NCBI RefSeq assembly: GCF_900167365.1
Contig: NZ_FUXL01000014.1
Span: forward strand, 57,154 to 121,153
From: Consotaella salsifontis
GTDB lineage: Bacteria > Pseudomonadota > Alphaproteobacteria > Rhizobiales > Rhizobiaceae
Direction: 5' to 3'
DNA length: 64,000 nucleotides
Within the stretch, counting starts at the first letter, position 1; each line of letters opens with the position of its first letter. A program made the position numbers and the translations under genes. This document shows positions 35,489 through 45,288 of this stretch, in pieces. The notes beneath the pieces were generated by a model that was not told where the DNA came from, made no database searches, and worked only from the letters and a program-made list of their open reading frames with translations.

Positions 35489-37042
35489 TTGAAGCAGGCG
35501 ATTCTGGCCGCCGCCGTCGCGGCGCTTATTTCCACGACCGCTGGCGTCGAGGCCGCGGATCTCACGATCGGGCTGGCGGCTTCGCCGACGTCCATGGACC
35601 CTCAGTTCTACGTCGTCGGTCCCAACAGCGCGATGGCGCGCAACATCTTCGACGGCCTGGTCAATCAGGACAAGAATCAGCAGATCCAGCCGGCTCTCGC
35701 CGTCTCGTGGAAGACGACCGACGATCTGACATGGGAGTTCAAGCTGCGCGAGGGCGTGAAATTCCACGACGGATCGGACTTCACCGCCGAGGATGTCGCC
35801 GCGAGCATCAAGCGCGTCGAACTCGCCTCCAAGAACAGCCCGAGCTCGTTTCTTCCCTATGTGGCCGATATCGAGAGCGTCGAGGTCGTCGATCCGCTAA
35901 CGGTGCGCATCAAGACCAAGCAGCCGGCGGCGCTTCTCCTCAACAATCTATCGCGCATCGCCATGATGCCGGCCGAGCTCGAGGACGTGCCGACCGACAC
36001 GTTGAACCAGGGCAAGGACGTGATCGGCACGGGGCCATTCAAGTTCGTCTCCTGGCAGCCGGAAAATCGCGTCGTCCTGGAGCGCAACGACCAGTATTGG
36101 GGCGAACCCGCCGCCTGGGACCAGGTGACGTTCCGCGTCTTCACCAATCCCAGCGCCCGCGTCGCGGCGATCCGCTCGGGCGATGTGGACATGATCGAGG
36201 CCGTTCCCACCGCCGATCTCGATACCCTCAAGAACCAGTCGGACATCGACGTCGTCACCCATTCCAGCAACCGGGTGATGTATCTCCACCTCGATCAGGA
36301 CCGCGATCAGTCGCCTTTCGCCAAGGGGCGGGACGGCTCCAACCCGCTGAAGAAGGCTGAGGTGCGCCGCGCCATCTCGCTGGCGATCAACCGCGAGGCG
36401 CTGGTCGATCGCATCATGGACGGCCAGGGCGTGCCCGCCGGCCAGCTCGTTCCCGAGGGCTATTTCGGCTATGCGCCGGATATCGCCGTCGACCCCTACG
36501 ATCCGAACGAGGCCAAGAAGCTGCTGGCCGACGCGGGCTATCCCAGCGGCTTCAGCCTCACCTTCCACGCCTCCAACGACCGTTACCCGAACGACTCGCT
36601 GGTGGCGCAGGCCATTGGTCAGCTCCTGACGCGCGTCGGCATCAAGACCGAGATCGTCACCCTGCCGGCCAGCGTCTACTTTTCCCGCGCCTCCAAGCTG
36701 GAATTTTCCATGATCATGGGCGGCGCGGCGGTGGAGACGGGTGAGGCGTCGGGCGTCCTCGGGCCGCTTCTTGAAACCTACGGCCCCGGCGCTGGCCAGG
36801 GCAATCGCGGCCGCTATTCCTCACCGGAGTTCGACGCCGCGCTTCAGAAGGCCCGGCTGACCGTCGACGAGGGAGCGCGGCAGGCCCTGCTGCAGGATGC
36901 CATGCGGATCGCCATGAAGGATCTCGGCGTCATTCCGCTGTTCTTCCTGGCCAACAGCTGGGCGATGAAGGACGCGTTCCAGCTCACCCCGCGCACCGAC
37001 GGCTACACCCTCGCCTACGACGTGAAGCCGGCCGGCCAATAA
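35489..37042 (+). CDS. ABC transporter substrate-binding protein (peptide/opine type)
   Basis: A 517-residue periplasmic binding protein of the SBP_bac_5 (DppA/OppA) family. The start is a TTG at 35489, ten bases after GGAGGAAG; no ATG gives a proper signal peptide. The signal peptide is KQAILAAAVAALISTTAGVEA. Family marks are IFDGLVNQDKN, WKTTDDLTWEFKLREGVKFHDG, FTAEDVAASIKRV and GTGPFKFVSWQP. This is the first gene of an operon that continues through a DapA-like enzyme, two nucleoside hydrolases, two permeases and two ATPases. The ligand is unknown; the enzyme set suggests a nucleoside-containing compound. Confidence 0.9.
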   Translation: MKQAILAAAVAALISTTAGVEAADLTIGLAASPTSMDPQFYVVGPNSAMARNIFDGLVNQDKNQQIQPALAVSWKTTDDLTWEFKLREGVKFHDGSDFTAEDVAASIKRVELASKNSPSSFLPYVADIESVEVVDPLTVRIKTKQPAALLLNNLSRIAMMPAELEDVPTDTLNQGKDVIGTGPFKFVSWQPENRVVLERNDQYWGEPAAWDQVTFRVFTNPSARVAAIRSGDVDMIEAVPTADLDTLKNQSDIDVVTHSSNRVMYLHLDQDRDQSPFAKGRDGSNPLKKAEVRRAISLAINREALVDRIMDGQGVPAGQLVPEGYFGYAPDIAVDPYDPNEAKKLLADAGYPSGFSLTFHASNDRYPNDSLVAQAIGQLLTRVGIKTEIVTLPASVYFSRASKLEFSMIMGGAAVETGEASGVLGPLLETYGPGAGQGNRGRYSSPEFDAALQKARLTVDEGARQALLQDAMRIAMKDLGVIPLFFLANSWAMKDAFQLTPRTDGYTLAYDVKPAGQ

Positions 37043-37067
37043 GCCCAACCGATAGGGACGCACAGTC

Positions 37068-37952
37068 ATGCTTTCGCTCAAGGGCGTCTATCCCTATCTC
37101 GTGTCGCCTGTCGACGCGAGCGGGCAGGTCGACGAGGCCGTTCTGGCGCGGCTCGTCGACGATCTCATCGCCAAGGGCGTTCACGGCGTGACGCCACTCG
37201 GTAGCACCGGCGAGTTCGCCTATCTCTCCAACGAACAGCGGCGGACGATCATCCGCGTCGTGGTCAAGGCCGCGCGCGGCCGCGTTCCCGTCATCGCCGG
37301 CGTCGCCTCCACCTCCATCGCCGACGCGAGGGCGCAGACCGAGGCGGCGCTGGGCGAAGGGGCGGACGGCATCCTCGCGGTGCTCGAGGCCTACTTTCCG
37401 GTGACGGAAGACGGCGTCGAGCGCTATTTCCGCGCCGTGGCCGAGGCCGCCTCCGGCCGGCCCGTCGTCCTCTACACCAATCCCAACTTCCAAAGGTCCG
37501 ACCTCAGCCTCGCCGTCATCCGACGGCTCAGCGAGGTGGACAATATCGCCTACATCAAGGACGCCTCGTCCAACACCGGGCGGCTTCTGTCGATCCTCCA
37601 GCAGACGGAAGGGCGGCTCGGCGTCTTCGCCGCATCTGCCCATATTCCGGCCTGCGTGATGATGATCGGCGGCGTCGGCTGGATGGCGGGGCCGGCCTGT
37701 CTCGTGCCCGAACAGAGCGTCGCGCTCTACGAGGCGGCCGCGGCCGGCGACTGGACGCGCGCCATGGCGCTGCAGAACCCGCTCTGGCGCCTCAACGAGC
37801 TCTTCGCCCGCTTTTCCCTGGCCGCCTGCATCAAGGCCGGCCTGGACATGCAGGGCTATCCGGTCGGCGACCCGATCCCGCCTCTCGCCCCGCTCGGCGC
37901 GGCGGAGCGCGAAATCCTCGCCAAGGCCCTGCGCGATATCGGAGCCCTTTAA
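37068..37952 (+). CDS. dihydrodipicolinate synthase family lyase/aldolase
   Basis: A 294-residue TIM-barrel protein of the DapA/NanA family. The Schiff-base Lys is in [11 protein letters not shown], the catalytic Tyr in VLYTNPNFQ, and the keto-acid-binding [10 protein letters not shown] is at residues 46-55. Since it lies inside a transport operon and beside two nucleoside hydrolases, it is probably a catabolic aldolase or lyase acting on an alpha-keto acid (NanA- or KDG-type), not the biosynthetic DapA. The substrate is unknown. It is 25 bases after the binding-protein gene and overlaps nothing. Confidence 0.88.
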   Translation: MLSLKGVYPYLVSPVDASGQVDEAVLARLVDDLIAKGVHGVTPLGSTGEFAYLSNEQRRTIIRVVVKAARGRVPVIAGVASTSIADARAQTEAALGEGADGILAVLEAYFPVTEDGVERYFRAVAEAASGRPVVLYTNPNFQRSDLSLAVIRRLSEVDNIAYIKDASSNTGRLLSILQQTEGRLGVFAASAHIPACVMMIGGVGWMAGPACLVPEQSVALYEAAAAGDWTRAMALQNPLWRLNELFARFSLAACIKAGLDMQGYPVGDPIPPLAPLGAAEREILAKALRDIGAL

Positions 37953-37955
37953 GCC

Positions 37956-38951
37956 TTGTCCGCGTCCCCTTCCGCACCGCTCTCCTCACCGGGAAGCCGC
38001 CCCATCGTCATCGACTGTGATCCCGGCGTCGACGACGCCATCGCGATCCTCCTGGCGCTCGCCTCGCCCGAGCTCGACGTTCGCGGCATCACCACCGTCG
38101 CCGGCAATGTCGGTGTCGAGCGGACCTCGCGCAACGCGCTCCAGATCGCCGAACTCGCCGGAAGGCCCGACATTCCCGTCTTCGCCGGCTGCCATCGACC
38201 GCTGGTCGTCGCGCCGATCGGCGGGCAGTTCCATGGCGAAAGCGGCCTCGGGCCGCTGATGCTTCCAGAGCCGTCGCGTCAGATCCAGCCCCCCCACGCC
38301 GTGTCCTTTTTCATCGAGATCCTGGAAGACGCGTTGGCGCGAACGCGGCCGATCACCCTTTGCACCCTCGGCCCGATGACCAACATCGCGGTGCTCCTGC
38401 GCGTGCGGCCCGACCTCATTCCCGGCATCGAGCGCATCCTTTCCATGGGCGGCGCCTATGTCGAGGCCGGCAACCGGACGATGACGTCCGAATTCAACAT
38501 CCTCGCCGATCCGCACGCCGCCAGCATCGTCTTCTCCTCCGGCATCGCCATCACCAGCCTGGCGCTCGACGCCACCCATCAGGCCATGGCGACGCCGGAG
38601 CGCGCCGCCGCCGTGCAGCAAGGGCTGGGCGGACCGGTGGGCGCGGCGGTGAAAACCCTCCTCGCCCACTGGGACCGCAACGATCCCCGGCGCTACGGCT
38701 CACGCGGCGGCCCGATGCACGATCCCCTGGTCATCGCGGCGCTCTTGCGGCCCGAGCTCTTCGAGACACGCAAGGCGCGGGTCTTCGTCGAGCATTCCAG
38801 CGCCCTTTGTCTTGGCCAGACCGTCGCCGACTGGTACGGCAAGTCGGGCGAGACGCCCAATGTGGATATCGTCACCCGCGTCGATGCGGACGGCTTCTTC
38901 GCCCTGCTCGGTGAGCGGCTGGCGCGTTACGGGCTGCGAGAGGCGTCATGA
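37956..38951 (+). CDS. nucleoside hydrolase 1
   Basis: A 331-residue inosine-uridine preferring nucleoside hydrolase-type enzyme that splits ribonucleosides into base and ribose. The start appears to be TTG at 37956, four bases after the previous stop. The calcium-binding signature is VIDCDPGVDDAIAI (about 18-31); MSMGG-type SMGGAYVEAGN, FNILADPHAA and PMHDPLVI complete the site. All key aspartates are present. It overlaps the second hydrolase by four bases (ATGA). The two paralogues are clearly different, so they may have different base preferences. Confidence 0.9.
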   Translation: MSASPSAPLSSPGSRPIVIDCDPGVDDAIAILLALASPELDVRGITTVAGNVGVERTSRNALQIAELAGRPDIPVFAGCHRPLVVAPIGGQFHGESGLGPLMLPEPSRQIQPPHAVSFFIEILEDALARTRPITLCTLGPMTNIAVLLRVRPDLIPGIERILSMGGAYVEAGNRTMTSEFNILADPHAASIVFSSGIAITSLALDATHQAMATPERAAAVQQGLGGPVGAAVKTLLAHWDRNDPRRYGSRGGPMHDPLVIAALLRPELFETRKARVFVEHSSALCLGQTVADWYGKSGETPNVDIVTRVDADGFFALLGERLARYGLREAS

Positions 38952-39922
38952 CGGCGCGATCCGTCATCCTCGACGCCGATCCGGGCGTCGACGACATGGG
39001 CGCGATCCTTCTGGCGCTGGCGAGCCCCGAGCTCGATGTCGAGGCCGTCTGCGCGGTGGCGGGCAACGTGCCGGTCGAGGCGACCGTGCGAAACGCGCTC
39101 AAGACTGTGGCCCTCGCCGGGCAGCCGGGCATTCCGGTCCTTCGGGGAAGCGCGCGGCCGCTGGTGGCCGAGCAGGTGCTGGGCAAGCACGCCGCCGTCG
39201 GCGTTTTCCCCGACGACATTGTTCCACCCACCGAAATTGACCCGCAAAGCGGAAGTGCCGCGCTCTTCATCGCCGAAAGGGCGATCGTGGCGGCGAGGGA
39301 CGGGCGCCGGCTCAGCATCTGCGCGAGCGGTCCGCTCACCGACATCGCCCTCGCGCTGACGATGGACGCGCGGGTGGCGCGTGGCATCGAACGCATCGCC
39401 ATCATGGGCGGTGCGTTCACCGCCCTCGGCAACCGCCGCCCCTTCGCCGAATTCAACATGCTGGCCGATCCGCACGCGGCGGCTTCGGTCTTCGCCAGCG
39501 GTGTCGCCGTCACGCTTTTTCCGCTCGACGTAACGCAGCAGGCGCTGCTCCAGGACCACCATCTCGCCACTCTTCGCGCCTCGTGCGGAGCGGCGGGGAA
39601 GGCGCTCGCCGCCATGTTCGAGTTCTCGGATCGAGGCAATCTCGCCCGCTACGGGCGACCGGGCGGACCGATCCACGACATCATGCCCGTCGCCTTCCTG
39701 ATCGCCCCCGACCTCTTCACGCTGCGCCCGGCGGTCCTTGGGATCGAAACCGGAGGATCGACGGCGGGGCATACCTTCGCCGACTTCGATGCGCCGGCCG
39801 GCGACGTGCCCGTGGCCGAGATCGCCGTGGCGGTGGACGAGGAGCGGTTGTTCGCTCTTCTCCTCGGCCGCCTCAGCGCCTACGGCGAGAGGGAAAAGGC
39901 TCAATCGGAGACGCGCTCATGA
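38948..39922 (+). CDS. nucleoside hydrolase 2
   Basis: A 324-residue paralogue of the preceding hydrolase: ILDADPGVDDMGAILLAL at 7-24, IMGGAFTALGNRR, FNMLADPHAAASV and PIHDIMPVAFLI. The HDP of the first copy reads HDI here; the calcium-binding His/Asp remain. The tandem pair is translated in a coupled way (four-base overlaps on both sides) and leads directly into the permease genes, so these enzymes act on what the transporter brings in. Confidence 0.9.
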   Translation: MTARSVILDADPGVDDMGAILLALASPELDVEAVCAVAGNVPVEATVRNALKTVALAGQPGIPVLRGSARPLVAEQVLGKHAAVGVFPDDIVPPTEIDPQSGSAALFIAERAIVAARDGRRLSICASGPLTDIALALTMDARVARGIERIAIMGGAFTALGNRRPFAEFNMLADPHAAASVFASGVAVTLFPLDVTQQALLQDHHLATLRASCGAAGKALAAMFEFSDRGNLARYGRPGGPIHDIMPVAFLIAPDLFTLRPAVLGIETGGSTAGHTFADFDAPAGDVPVAEIAVAVDEERLFALLLGRLSAYGEREKAQSETRS

Positions 39923-40899
39923 CAGCTTTTCTCCTGCGCCGCCTGTCGCAGACCGTCATCACTCTCCTGGTGATGTCGGTGCTCGTCTTCGTCGGCATCT
40001 ACATGGTCGGCAATCCCATCGACATTCTGATCAGCGCCAGCGCCACGCCGGCCGAAAGGCAGCAGATCATCACGGCGATGGGGCTCGACCTGCCCGTCTG
40101 GCAGCAATACTGGATCTTCCTCAAGAACGCGCTGGCCGGCGATCTCGGCAATTCCTTCGTCTACAATCAGCCGGCGATCCGGCTGATCCTGTCGCGCATG
40201 CCGGCGACGCTCGAACTCGCCTTCTCGGCCTTCGTCATCGCGCTCCTCATCGGCATTCCGCTCGGCCTTTATGCCGGGCTCAAGCCGCGCGCCGTCGGCT
40301 CGCGCGGCGTCATGGTGTTCTCGATCCTCGGTTTCAGCCTGCCGACCTTCTGGATCGGGCTGATGATGATCCTGGTCTTCAGCGTCTATCTCGGCTGGTT
40401 GCCCGCCTCCGGTCGCGGCCAGACGGTGAACGTTCTCGGCGTTCCGCTCAGCATCCTGACGCTGGACGGCCTGTCTCATCTCGTGCTGCCGGCGCTCAAC
40501 CTCGCGCTCTTCAAGATCTCCCTGGTGATCCGGCTGACGCGCGCCGGCGTCATCGAGTGCATGCAGATGGACTACGTGCGCTTCGCCCGCGCCAAGGGCG
40601 TGCCGGAGGCGCGCATCGTCCTCCTCCACGTGCTGAAGAACACGCTGATCCCGCTGATCACGGTCATCGGCCTGGAGCTCGGCTCGCTCATCGCCTTCGC
40701 GGTCGTCACCGAAACCATCTTCGCCTGGCCGGGTATGGGCAAGCTCATCATCGACGCCATCGGCGTGCTCGACCGGCCGCTGATCCTCGCCTACCTCTTG
40801 ATGACGGTGGTCATGTTCACGATCATCAACCTCATCGTCGACATCTGCTATTCGCTCGCCGATCCCCGCGTCCGTCTCGGGGAGGATTCCCGGTCATGA
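39919..40899 (+). CDS. ABC permease 1 (DppB/OppB type)
   Basis: A 326-residue inner-membrane protein with six predicted helices, starting at the ATGA overlap. The first helix (VITLLVMSVLVFVGIYMVG) and a periplasmic loop are typical of DppB-type proteins. The EAA loop near VRFARAKGVPEARIVLLHVLKN contacts the ATPase. It pairs with the next permease. Confidence 0.92.
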   Translation: MTAFLLRRLSQTVITLLVMSVLVFVGIYMVGNPIDILISASATPAERQQIITAMGLDLPVWQQYWIFLKNALAGDLGNSFVYNQPAIRLILSRMPATLELAFSAFVIALLIGIPLGLYAGLKPRAVGSRGVMVFSILGFSLPTFWIGLMMILVFSVYLGWLPASGRGQTVNVLGVPLSILTLDGLSHLVLPALNLALFKISLVIRLTRAGVIECMQMDYVRFARAKGVPEARIVLLHVLKNTLIPLITVIGLELGSLIAFAVVTETIFAWPGMGKLIIDAIGVLDRPLILAYLLMTVVMFTIINLIVDICYSLADPRVRLGEDSRS

Positions 40900-41837
40900 C
40901 CGACAACAACGTCCATGCCGACGCCGCCATCCTAGAGGCTGCCGGCGAGGAGCTCCCGGCCAAGCCGACACGCCCGATGCTCCTGGTGATCGGCCGCGTC
41001 CTCCGAGATCCGGTCGGCCTTCTCGGCGTCCTCATCGTCACCGTCATGGTGCTGGCGGCGATCTTCGCGCCGTGGATCGGCTGGCAGAACCCCTACGACC
41101 TGTCGCAGCTCGACTTCATGGACGGGCGGCTGGCGCCCGGCTCGCAGTCGATGTCGGGTGTCACCTACTGGCTCGGCACGGACGACCAGGGCCGCGACCT
41201 GTTCAGCGCCATTCTCTACGGCCTGCGCACCAGCCTGATGGTGGGCGTCCTCAGCGCCGCCATCGCCCTCGTCATCGGCACGGCGGCGGGTCTGACGGCC
41301 GCCTATGCGGGCGGGCGGGTCGACACGCTCATCATGCGCGTCGTCGACATCCAGCTGAGCTTCCCGCCGATCCTCATCGCGCTCATTCTCCTCGCCGTTC
41401 TCGGCCAGGGCGTCGACAAGATCATCGTCGCCCTGGTCGTGACCCAGTGGGCCTATTACGCGCGTACCATTCGCGGCTCGGCCCTGGTCGAGCGGCGCCG
41501 CGCCTATGTCGACGCCGCGCGCTGTCTCGCCCTGCCGCCGCGCAAGGTGGTGTTTTCCCACATCCTGCCCAATTGCCTGCCGCCGTTGATCGTCGTCGCC
41601 ACCATGCGCGTCGCCTATGCCATCAGCCTGGAGGCGACGCTCTCCTTCCTCGGCATCGGCCTGCCCGTCACCAAGCCCTCGCTCGGGCTGCTGATCGCCA
41701 ACGGCTTCAACTACATGATGTCGGGAGACTACTGGATCTCCCTCTTCCCAGGTCTGGCGCTGCTTCTCCTCATCGTCGGCATCAACCTCGTCGGCGACAC
41801 CCTGCGCGACGTCCTGAACCCTCGAATGCAGCGTTAG
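40896..41837 (+). CDS. ABC permease 2 (DppC/OppC type)
   Basis: A 313-residue membrane protein beginning at ATG 40896, overlapping permease 1 by four bases. It has a cytoplasmic N-terminal segment, then six helices. It contains the OppC-type WLGTDDQGRDLFSAILYGLR loop and the EAA loop YVDAARCLALPPRKVVFSHILPN. It forms the channel together with permease 1. Confidence 0.92.
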   Translation: MTDNNVHADAAILEAAGEELPAKPTRPMLLVIGRVLRDPVGLLGVLIVTVMVLAAIFAPWIGWQNPYDLSQLDFMDGRLAPGSQSMSGVTYWLGTDDQGRDLFSAILYGLRTSLMVGVLSAAIALVIGTAAGLTAAYAGGRVDTLIMRVVDIQLSFPPILIALILLAVLGQGVDKIIVALVVTQWAYYARTIRGSALVERRRAYVDAARCLALPPRKVVFSHILPNCLPPLIVVATMRVAYAISLEATLSFLGIGLPVTKPSLGLLIANGFNYMMSGDYWISLFPGLALLLLIVGINLVGDTLRDVLNPRMQR

Positions 41838-41841
41838 CGCC

Positions 41842-42822
41842 ATGCCCGAAGAGATGAAAACACTGGTCGTGACCGGCCTGCGGACACAGTTCAACACCGC
41901 CAAGGGGCCGGTGGCGGCGGTCCGCGACGTCAACCTGAAGGTTGCTAGGGGCGAGATCGTCGGGCTCGTCGGCGAATCCGGCTCGGGAAAGTCGGTGACG
42001 GGGCTGTCGATCATGGGCCTCATCGACGCGCCGGGCGAGATCACCGCCGGCGCGATCCTGCTCAATGGCGAGGATCTGCGAAAGGCGAGCCCGAAGCGGC
42101 TGCGCGAACTGCGCGGCGACCGCATCGCCATGATCTTTCAGGACCCGATGATGACGCTCAATCCGGTCCTTCGCATCGACACGCAGATGATCGAGGCCAT
42201 TCGCGTTCACGATCACAAGGTCGGCCGCCAGGAGGCGCGCGAGCGCTGCCGCGACGCGCTGGGCCTCGTCGGCATCCCCTCGCCGGAAGAGCGGCTGGAG
42301 GCCTATCCCCACGAGTTCTCGGGCGGCATGCGCCAGCGCGTGGCCATCGCCATCGCCATGCTCAACCGGCCCGACATCATCATCGCCGACGAGCCGACGA
42401 CGGCGCTGGACGTCACCATCCAGTCGCAGATCCTGGCGCAGATGCAAAAACTCTGCCGCGACACCGGCACCGCCCTCATCTGGATCACCCATGATCTGAC
42501 GGTGGTGGCCGGCCTTACCGACCGTGTCTACGTGATGTATGCGGGCGACGTCGTCGAGGAGGCTCCCGTGGAGGACCTCCTCGACCGGCCGATCCACCCC
42601 TATACGGACGGCCTGATCCGCTCGATACCCTCGCACAACGCGCCGGGCCAGCCTTTGAACCAGATTCCCGGCATAACGCCGGCGCTCGACCGCATGCCGG
42701 CGGGTTGCCGGTTCCATCCCCGCTGCCCGCGCCGCACCGACGCATGCCTTGAGGAGATCGCGCTCCGCTCCTTCGGTCCGGCCCGCGAGGCGCGCTGCAT
42801 CCACCCCCTCGTGGAGGGCTGA
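41842..42822 (+). CDS. ABC ATPase 1 (DppD/OppD type)
   Basis: A 326-residue ATPase: Walker A GESGSGKS (about 46-53), signature [12 protein letters not shown], Walker [14 protein letters not shown] and switch His in ITHDL. The C-terminal [14 protein letters not shown] is the oligopeptide-transporter domain that can carry an FeS cluster. It powers import with ATPase 2 and follows permease 2 by four bases. Confidence 0.93.
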   Translation: MPEEMKTLVVTGLRTQFNTAKGPVAAVRDVNLKVARGEIVGLVGESGSGKSVTGLSIMGLIDAPGEITAGAILLNGEDLRKASPKRLRELRGDRIAMIFQDPMMTLNPVLRIDTQMIEAIRVHDHKVGRQEARERCRDALGLVGIPSPEERLEAYPHEFSGGMRQRVAIAIAMLNRPDIIIADEPTTALDVTIQSQILAQMQKLCRDTGTALIWITHDLTVVAGLTDRVYVMYAGDVVEEAPVEDLLDRPIHPYTDGLIRSIPSHNAPGQPLNQIPGITPALDRMPAGCRFHPRCPRRTDACLEEIALRSFGPAREARCIHPLVEG

Positions 42823-42825
42823 GTC

Positions 42826-43845
42826 ATGTCCGCTGCGCTGATCACCGCCGAAGGCATCTCACGGCGTTTCGCCAAGCATCCGGACCTTGCGGCCAGGATC
42901 GCCAACAAGCTCGGCGCCCATCACGCCTCGCGCGTCGTCCACGCGGTCGACGACGTCAGCCTTTCCGTCAATGAGGGAGAGGTGGTCGGGCTGGTCGGCG
43001 AATCGGGCTGCGGCAAGTCGACCATCGGGCGCATCATCGCCGGCATCGACAGCCCCAGCGACGGGCGCATCCTCTATCGCGGCGAGGACATGGCGAAGGC
43101 CGAGGGCGCGCGCGCCCGCCACATCGCCCTGAAGATCCAGATGATCTTTCAGGACCCGCTGGATTCGCTCAATCCGCGCTACCGGATGGGCGAGATCGTG
43201 CGCGAGGCGCCGCGCTATCACCGGGTGGCGCCGGCGCGCGAGCTGGAGGCGCATGTCGACAGCGTCCTCGAACGCGTCGGCCTCGATCCGCGCACCAAGG
43301 ATCGCTTTCCCCACCAGTTTTCCGGCGGCCAGCGCCAGCGCATCGGCATTGCGCGGGCGCTCGCGGTCAATCCCGAGCTGATCGTCTGCGACGAGTCTGT
43401 CGCCTCCCTCGACGTCTCGATCCAGGCGCAGATCATCAACCTGTTCATGCGTCTGCGTCGCGAGCTCGGGCTCTCCTACATCTTCATCAGCCACGACATC
43501 GGCGTGGTGCGGCACATCTCAGACCGCGTCGTCGTCATGTATCTCGGGCGCGTGGTGGAGGAGGCGCCGGTGGAGGAGCTCTTCGCCCACGCCAACCACC
43601 CCTATACCCAGGCGCTTCTGCGCGAGGTGCCGCGCCTCGACAACCGGCACATCTCGTTCACGCCGCTGTCTGGCGAAATCGCCTCGCCGCTGGCGCCGCC
43701 CCCCGGCTGCCATTTCCATCCGCGCTGCCCGTTCGCCATGGATGTCTGCAAACGCGTGCGGCCGGCGCTTCTGGAGATCGCGCCGGGTCACAAGTCCGCC
43801 TGCCATCTCAACACCGAGCCGGCCGCAGCTGCGGCGGAGGCATAG
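42826..43845 (+). CDS. ABC ATPase 2 (DppF/OppF type)
   Basis: A 339-residue ATPase: Walker A GESGCGKS, signature [12 protein letters not shown], Walker [14 protein letters not shown] and the C-terminal [14 protein letters not shown] domain. The Walker B reads DESV rather than the usual DEPV, a common variant in this subfamily. It is the last gene of the operon, ending ten bases from the convergent oxidoreductase gene. Confidence 0.93.
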   Translation: MSAALITAEGISRRFAKHPDLAARIANKLGAHHASRVVHAVDDVSLSVNEGEVVGLVGESGCGKSTIGRIIAGIDSPSDGRILYRGEDMAKAEGARARHIALKIQMIFQDPLDSLNPRYRMGEIVREAPRYHRVAPARELEAHVDSVLERVGLDPRTKDRFPHQFSGGQRQRIGIARALAVNPELIVCDESVASLDVSIQAQIINLFMRLRRELGLSYIFISHDIGVVRHISDRVVVMYLGRVVEEAPVEELFAHANHPYTQALLREVPRLDNRHISFTPLSGEIASPLAPPPGCHFHPRCPFAMDVCKRVRPALLEIAPGHKSACHLNTEPAAAAAEA

Positions 43846-43854
43846 GAAGGCGCG

Positions 43855-45084
43855 TCAGAAGCGGTAGGCGAGGCTTTCCGCCAGAGGCTCGCCGCGCTCG
43901 CCGTCGACTTGCGCCGCCAGAAGGTTCGCCGTGGTCGGCCCCAGCGTGAAGCCCTGGTGGCCATGGCCGAAATGGAACCAGAGGCCCGCGTCGCGGGGCG
44001 CCCTTCCGACGACGGGCAGCATGTCGGGCATGCACGGCCGGTTGCCGAGCCAGGGTTCGGCCTCGACCGGCTCGCCAAGATCGAACAGCTCGGCCACGCG
44101 ACGCTCCGCGAAGGCGAGCTGGCGGGGTGTCGGCGCGGCATCGAAGGCGGCGAGTTCGGCGCCGGTGGCAATGCGCAGCCCGATGCGCATGGGCGAGCAG
44201 ACCGCCCCCGTCTCCGTGTCCATCAGCGGCTGGCGGAGCGGCGTTGTCTGGCGGTAGTGGCGATGATAGCCGCGCTTGCGCAGCATCGGCACAGGGTAGC
44301 CGAAGCGGGCGAGGAGCTGGGGCGACCACGGCCCGAGCGCGACGACGACGTTCTCCGCCTCGATCGGCCCGGCATCGCCCATGACGCGCCATGCGGCACC
44401 GTGGCGCGCGAGGCTCATCGCATCGCCCGTGGCGAGCGTTCCGCCACGCCGGGCGAAGAGATCGGCATAGGCCGCGACAAGCCCGCCGGGATCGGACGAG
44501 GACCACGCCTCGGTCCAGTGAAGGGCGCCCTCGAGCCTCTTCCTCAGCGCCGGTTCTTCGGCGCTGAGCATGTCGGACGTCAGCACCCGAACGCCGACGC
44601 CGTACTCGCGGCGAAGATGCTCAGCCTCCTTGACCGCCTCGTCCATCCGGCGCGCGCTGCGATAGGCCTGGCGAAACCCGTCCCTGGAGACGAGATCGCC
44701 GGCGCCGGATGCTTCGATCAACGGGGCATGATCGCTCGTCGCCCGCCGGATCAACTGGCTGTAGATGACGGAGGCGGCGCGATGGCGGGCGGGGAACGAA
44801 TGGGCCAAATAGGCAAGGAGCGGGCGGGCCATTCCCGGCAGGGCGGCAAGATGCCAGTGGACATTGTTTGTCCGCCTCGCGGCGATGGCGAATAGATCGC
44901 CAAGGCCGAGGGGCATGGCATAGGGCTCCATCGCCTCGGCCTGGATGATGCCGGCATTGCCGTAGCTCGTCTCGCGGCCCGGCTCCCGCCGGTCGACGAG
45001 CACCACCTGATGGCCCCGCGCCTGAAGGGCAAGCGCGCTGGCCACGCCCACCATGCCGGCGCCAAGAACAATCGCCTCGCTCAT
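43855..45084 (-). CDS. FAD-dependent amino-acid-type oxidoreductase (DadA-like)
   Basis: A 409-residue protein starting at 45084. The N-terminus IVLGAGMVGVASALALQARG is the FAD-binding Rossmann GxGxxG, followed by VVLVDRREPGRETSYGNAG, typical of D-amino-acid dehydrogenases of the DadA/DAO group. WLGNRPCMPDMLPVVGRAP and GHGHQGFTLGPTTANLLA close the FAD site. It probably oxidises a secondary or D-amino acid. It converges with the ABC operon and may process an imported product, but it has its own promoter. The exact substrate is unknown. Confidence 0.85.
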   Translation of the reverse strand: MSEAIVLGAGMVGVASALALQARGHQVVLVDRREPGRETSYGNAGIIQAEAMEPYAMPLGLGDLFAIAARRTNNVHWHLAALPGMARPLLAYLAHSFPARHRAASVIYSQLIRRATSDHAPLIEASGAGDLVSRDGFRQAYRSARRMDEAVKEAEHLRREYGVGVRVLTSDMLSAEEPALRKRLEGALHWTEAWSSSDPGGLVAAYADLFARRGGTLATGDAMSLARHGAAWRVMGDAGPIEAENVVVALGPWSPQLLARFGYPVPMLRKRGYHRHYRQTTPLRQPLMDTETGAVCSPMRIGLRIATGAELAAFDAAPTPRQLAFAERRVAELFDLGEPVEAEPWLGNRPCMPDMLPVVGRAPRDAGLWFHFGHGHQGFTLGPTTANLLAAQVDGERGEPLAESLAYRF

Positions 45085-45250
45085 CCCTCGCGGCCCCCAT
45101 GCATATCGGCGCAGCATCCTCGCTGCGACGCCCGAGCATTATCAGGGTGAGCCCGTCACGTCTTCCAGGAGGTTGGAGGATTGCGGTCACGAAAGCCGAA
45201 GGGCGATGAAGCGGCGTGATCGGAGTGATGTCCCACCACGGAGCGCCAAG

Positions 45251-45270
45251 GGCGGGCCGGGAGGCCCGCC
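45251..45270 (-). terminator. hairpin downstream of fdoI
   Basis: Perfect eight-base arms GGCGGGCC/GGCCCGCC around GGGA, 19 bases beyond the fdoI stop on the minus strand. It is probably the terminator of the formate dehydrogenase operon, although the T-run is weak. Confidence 0.55.
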
Positions 45271-45288
45271 GCATAGCATCGGCGCCCG

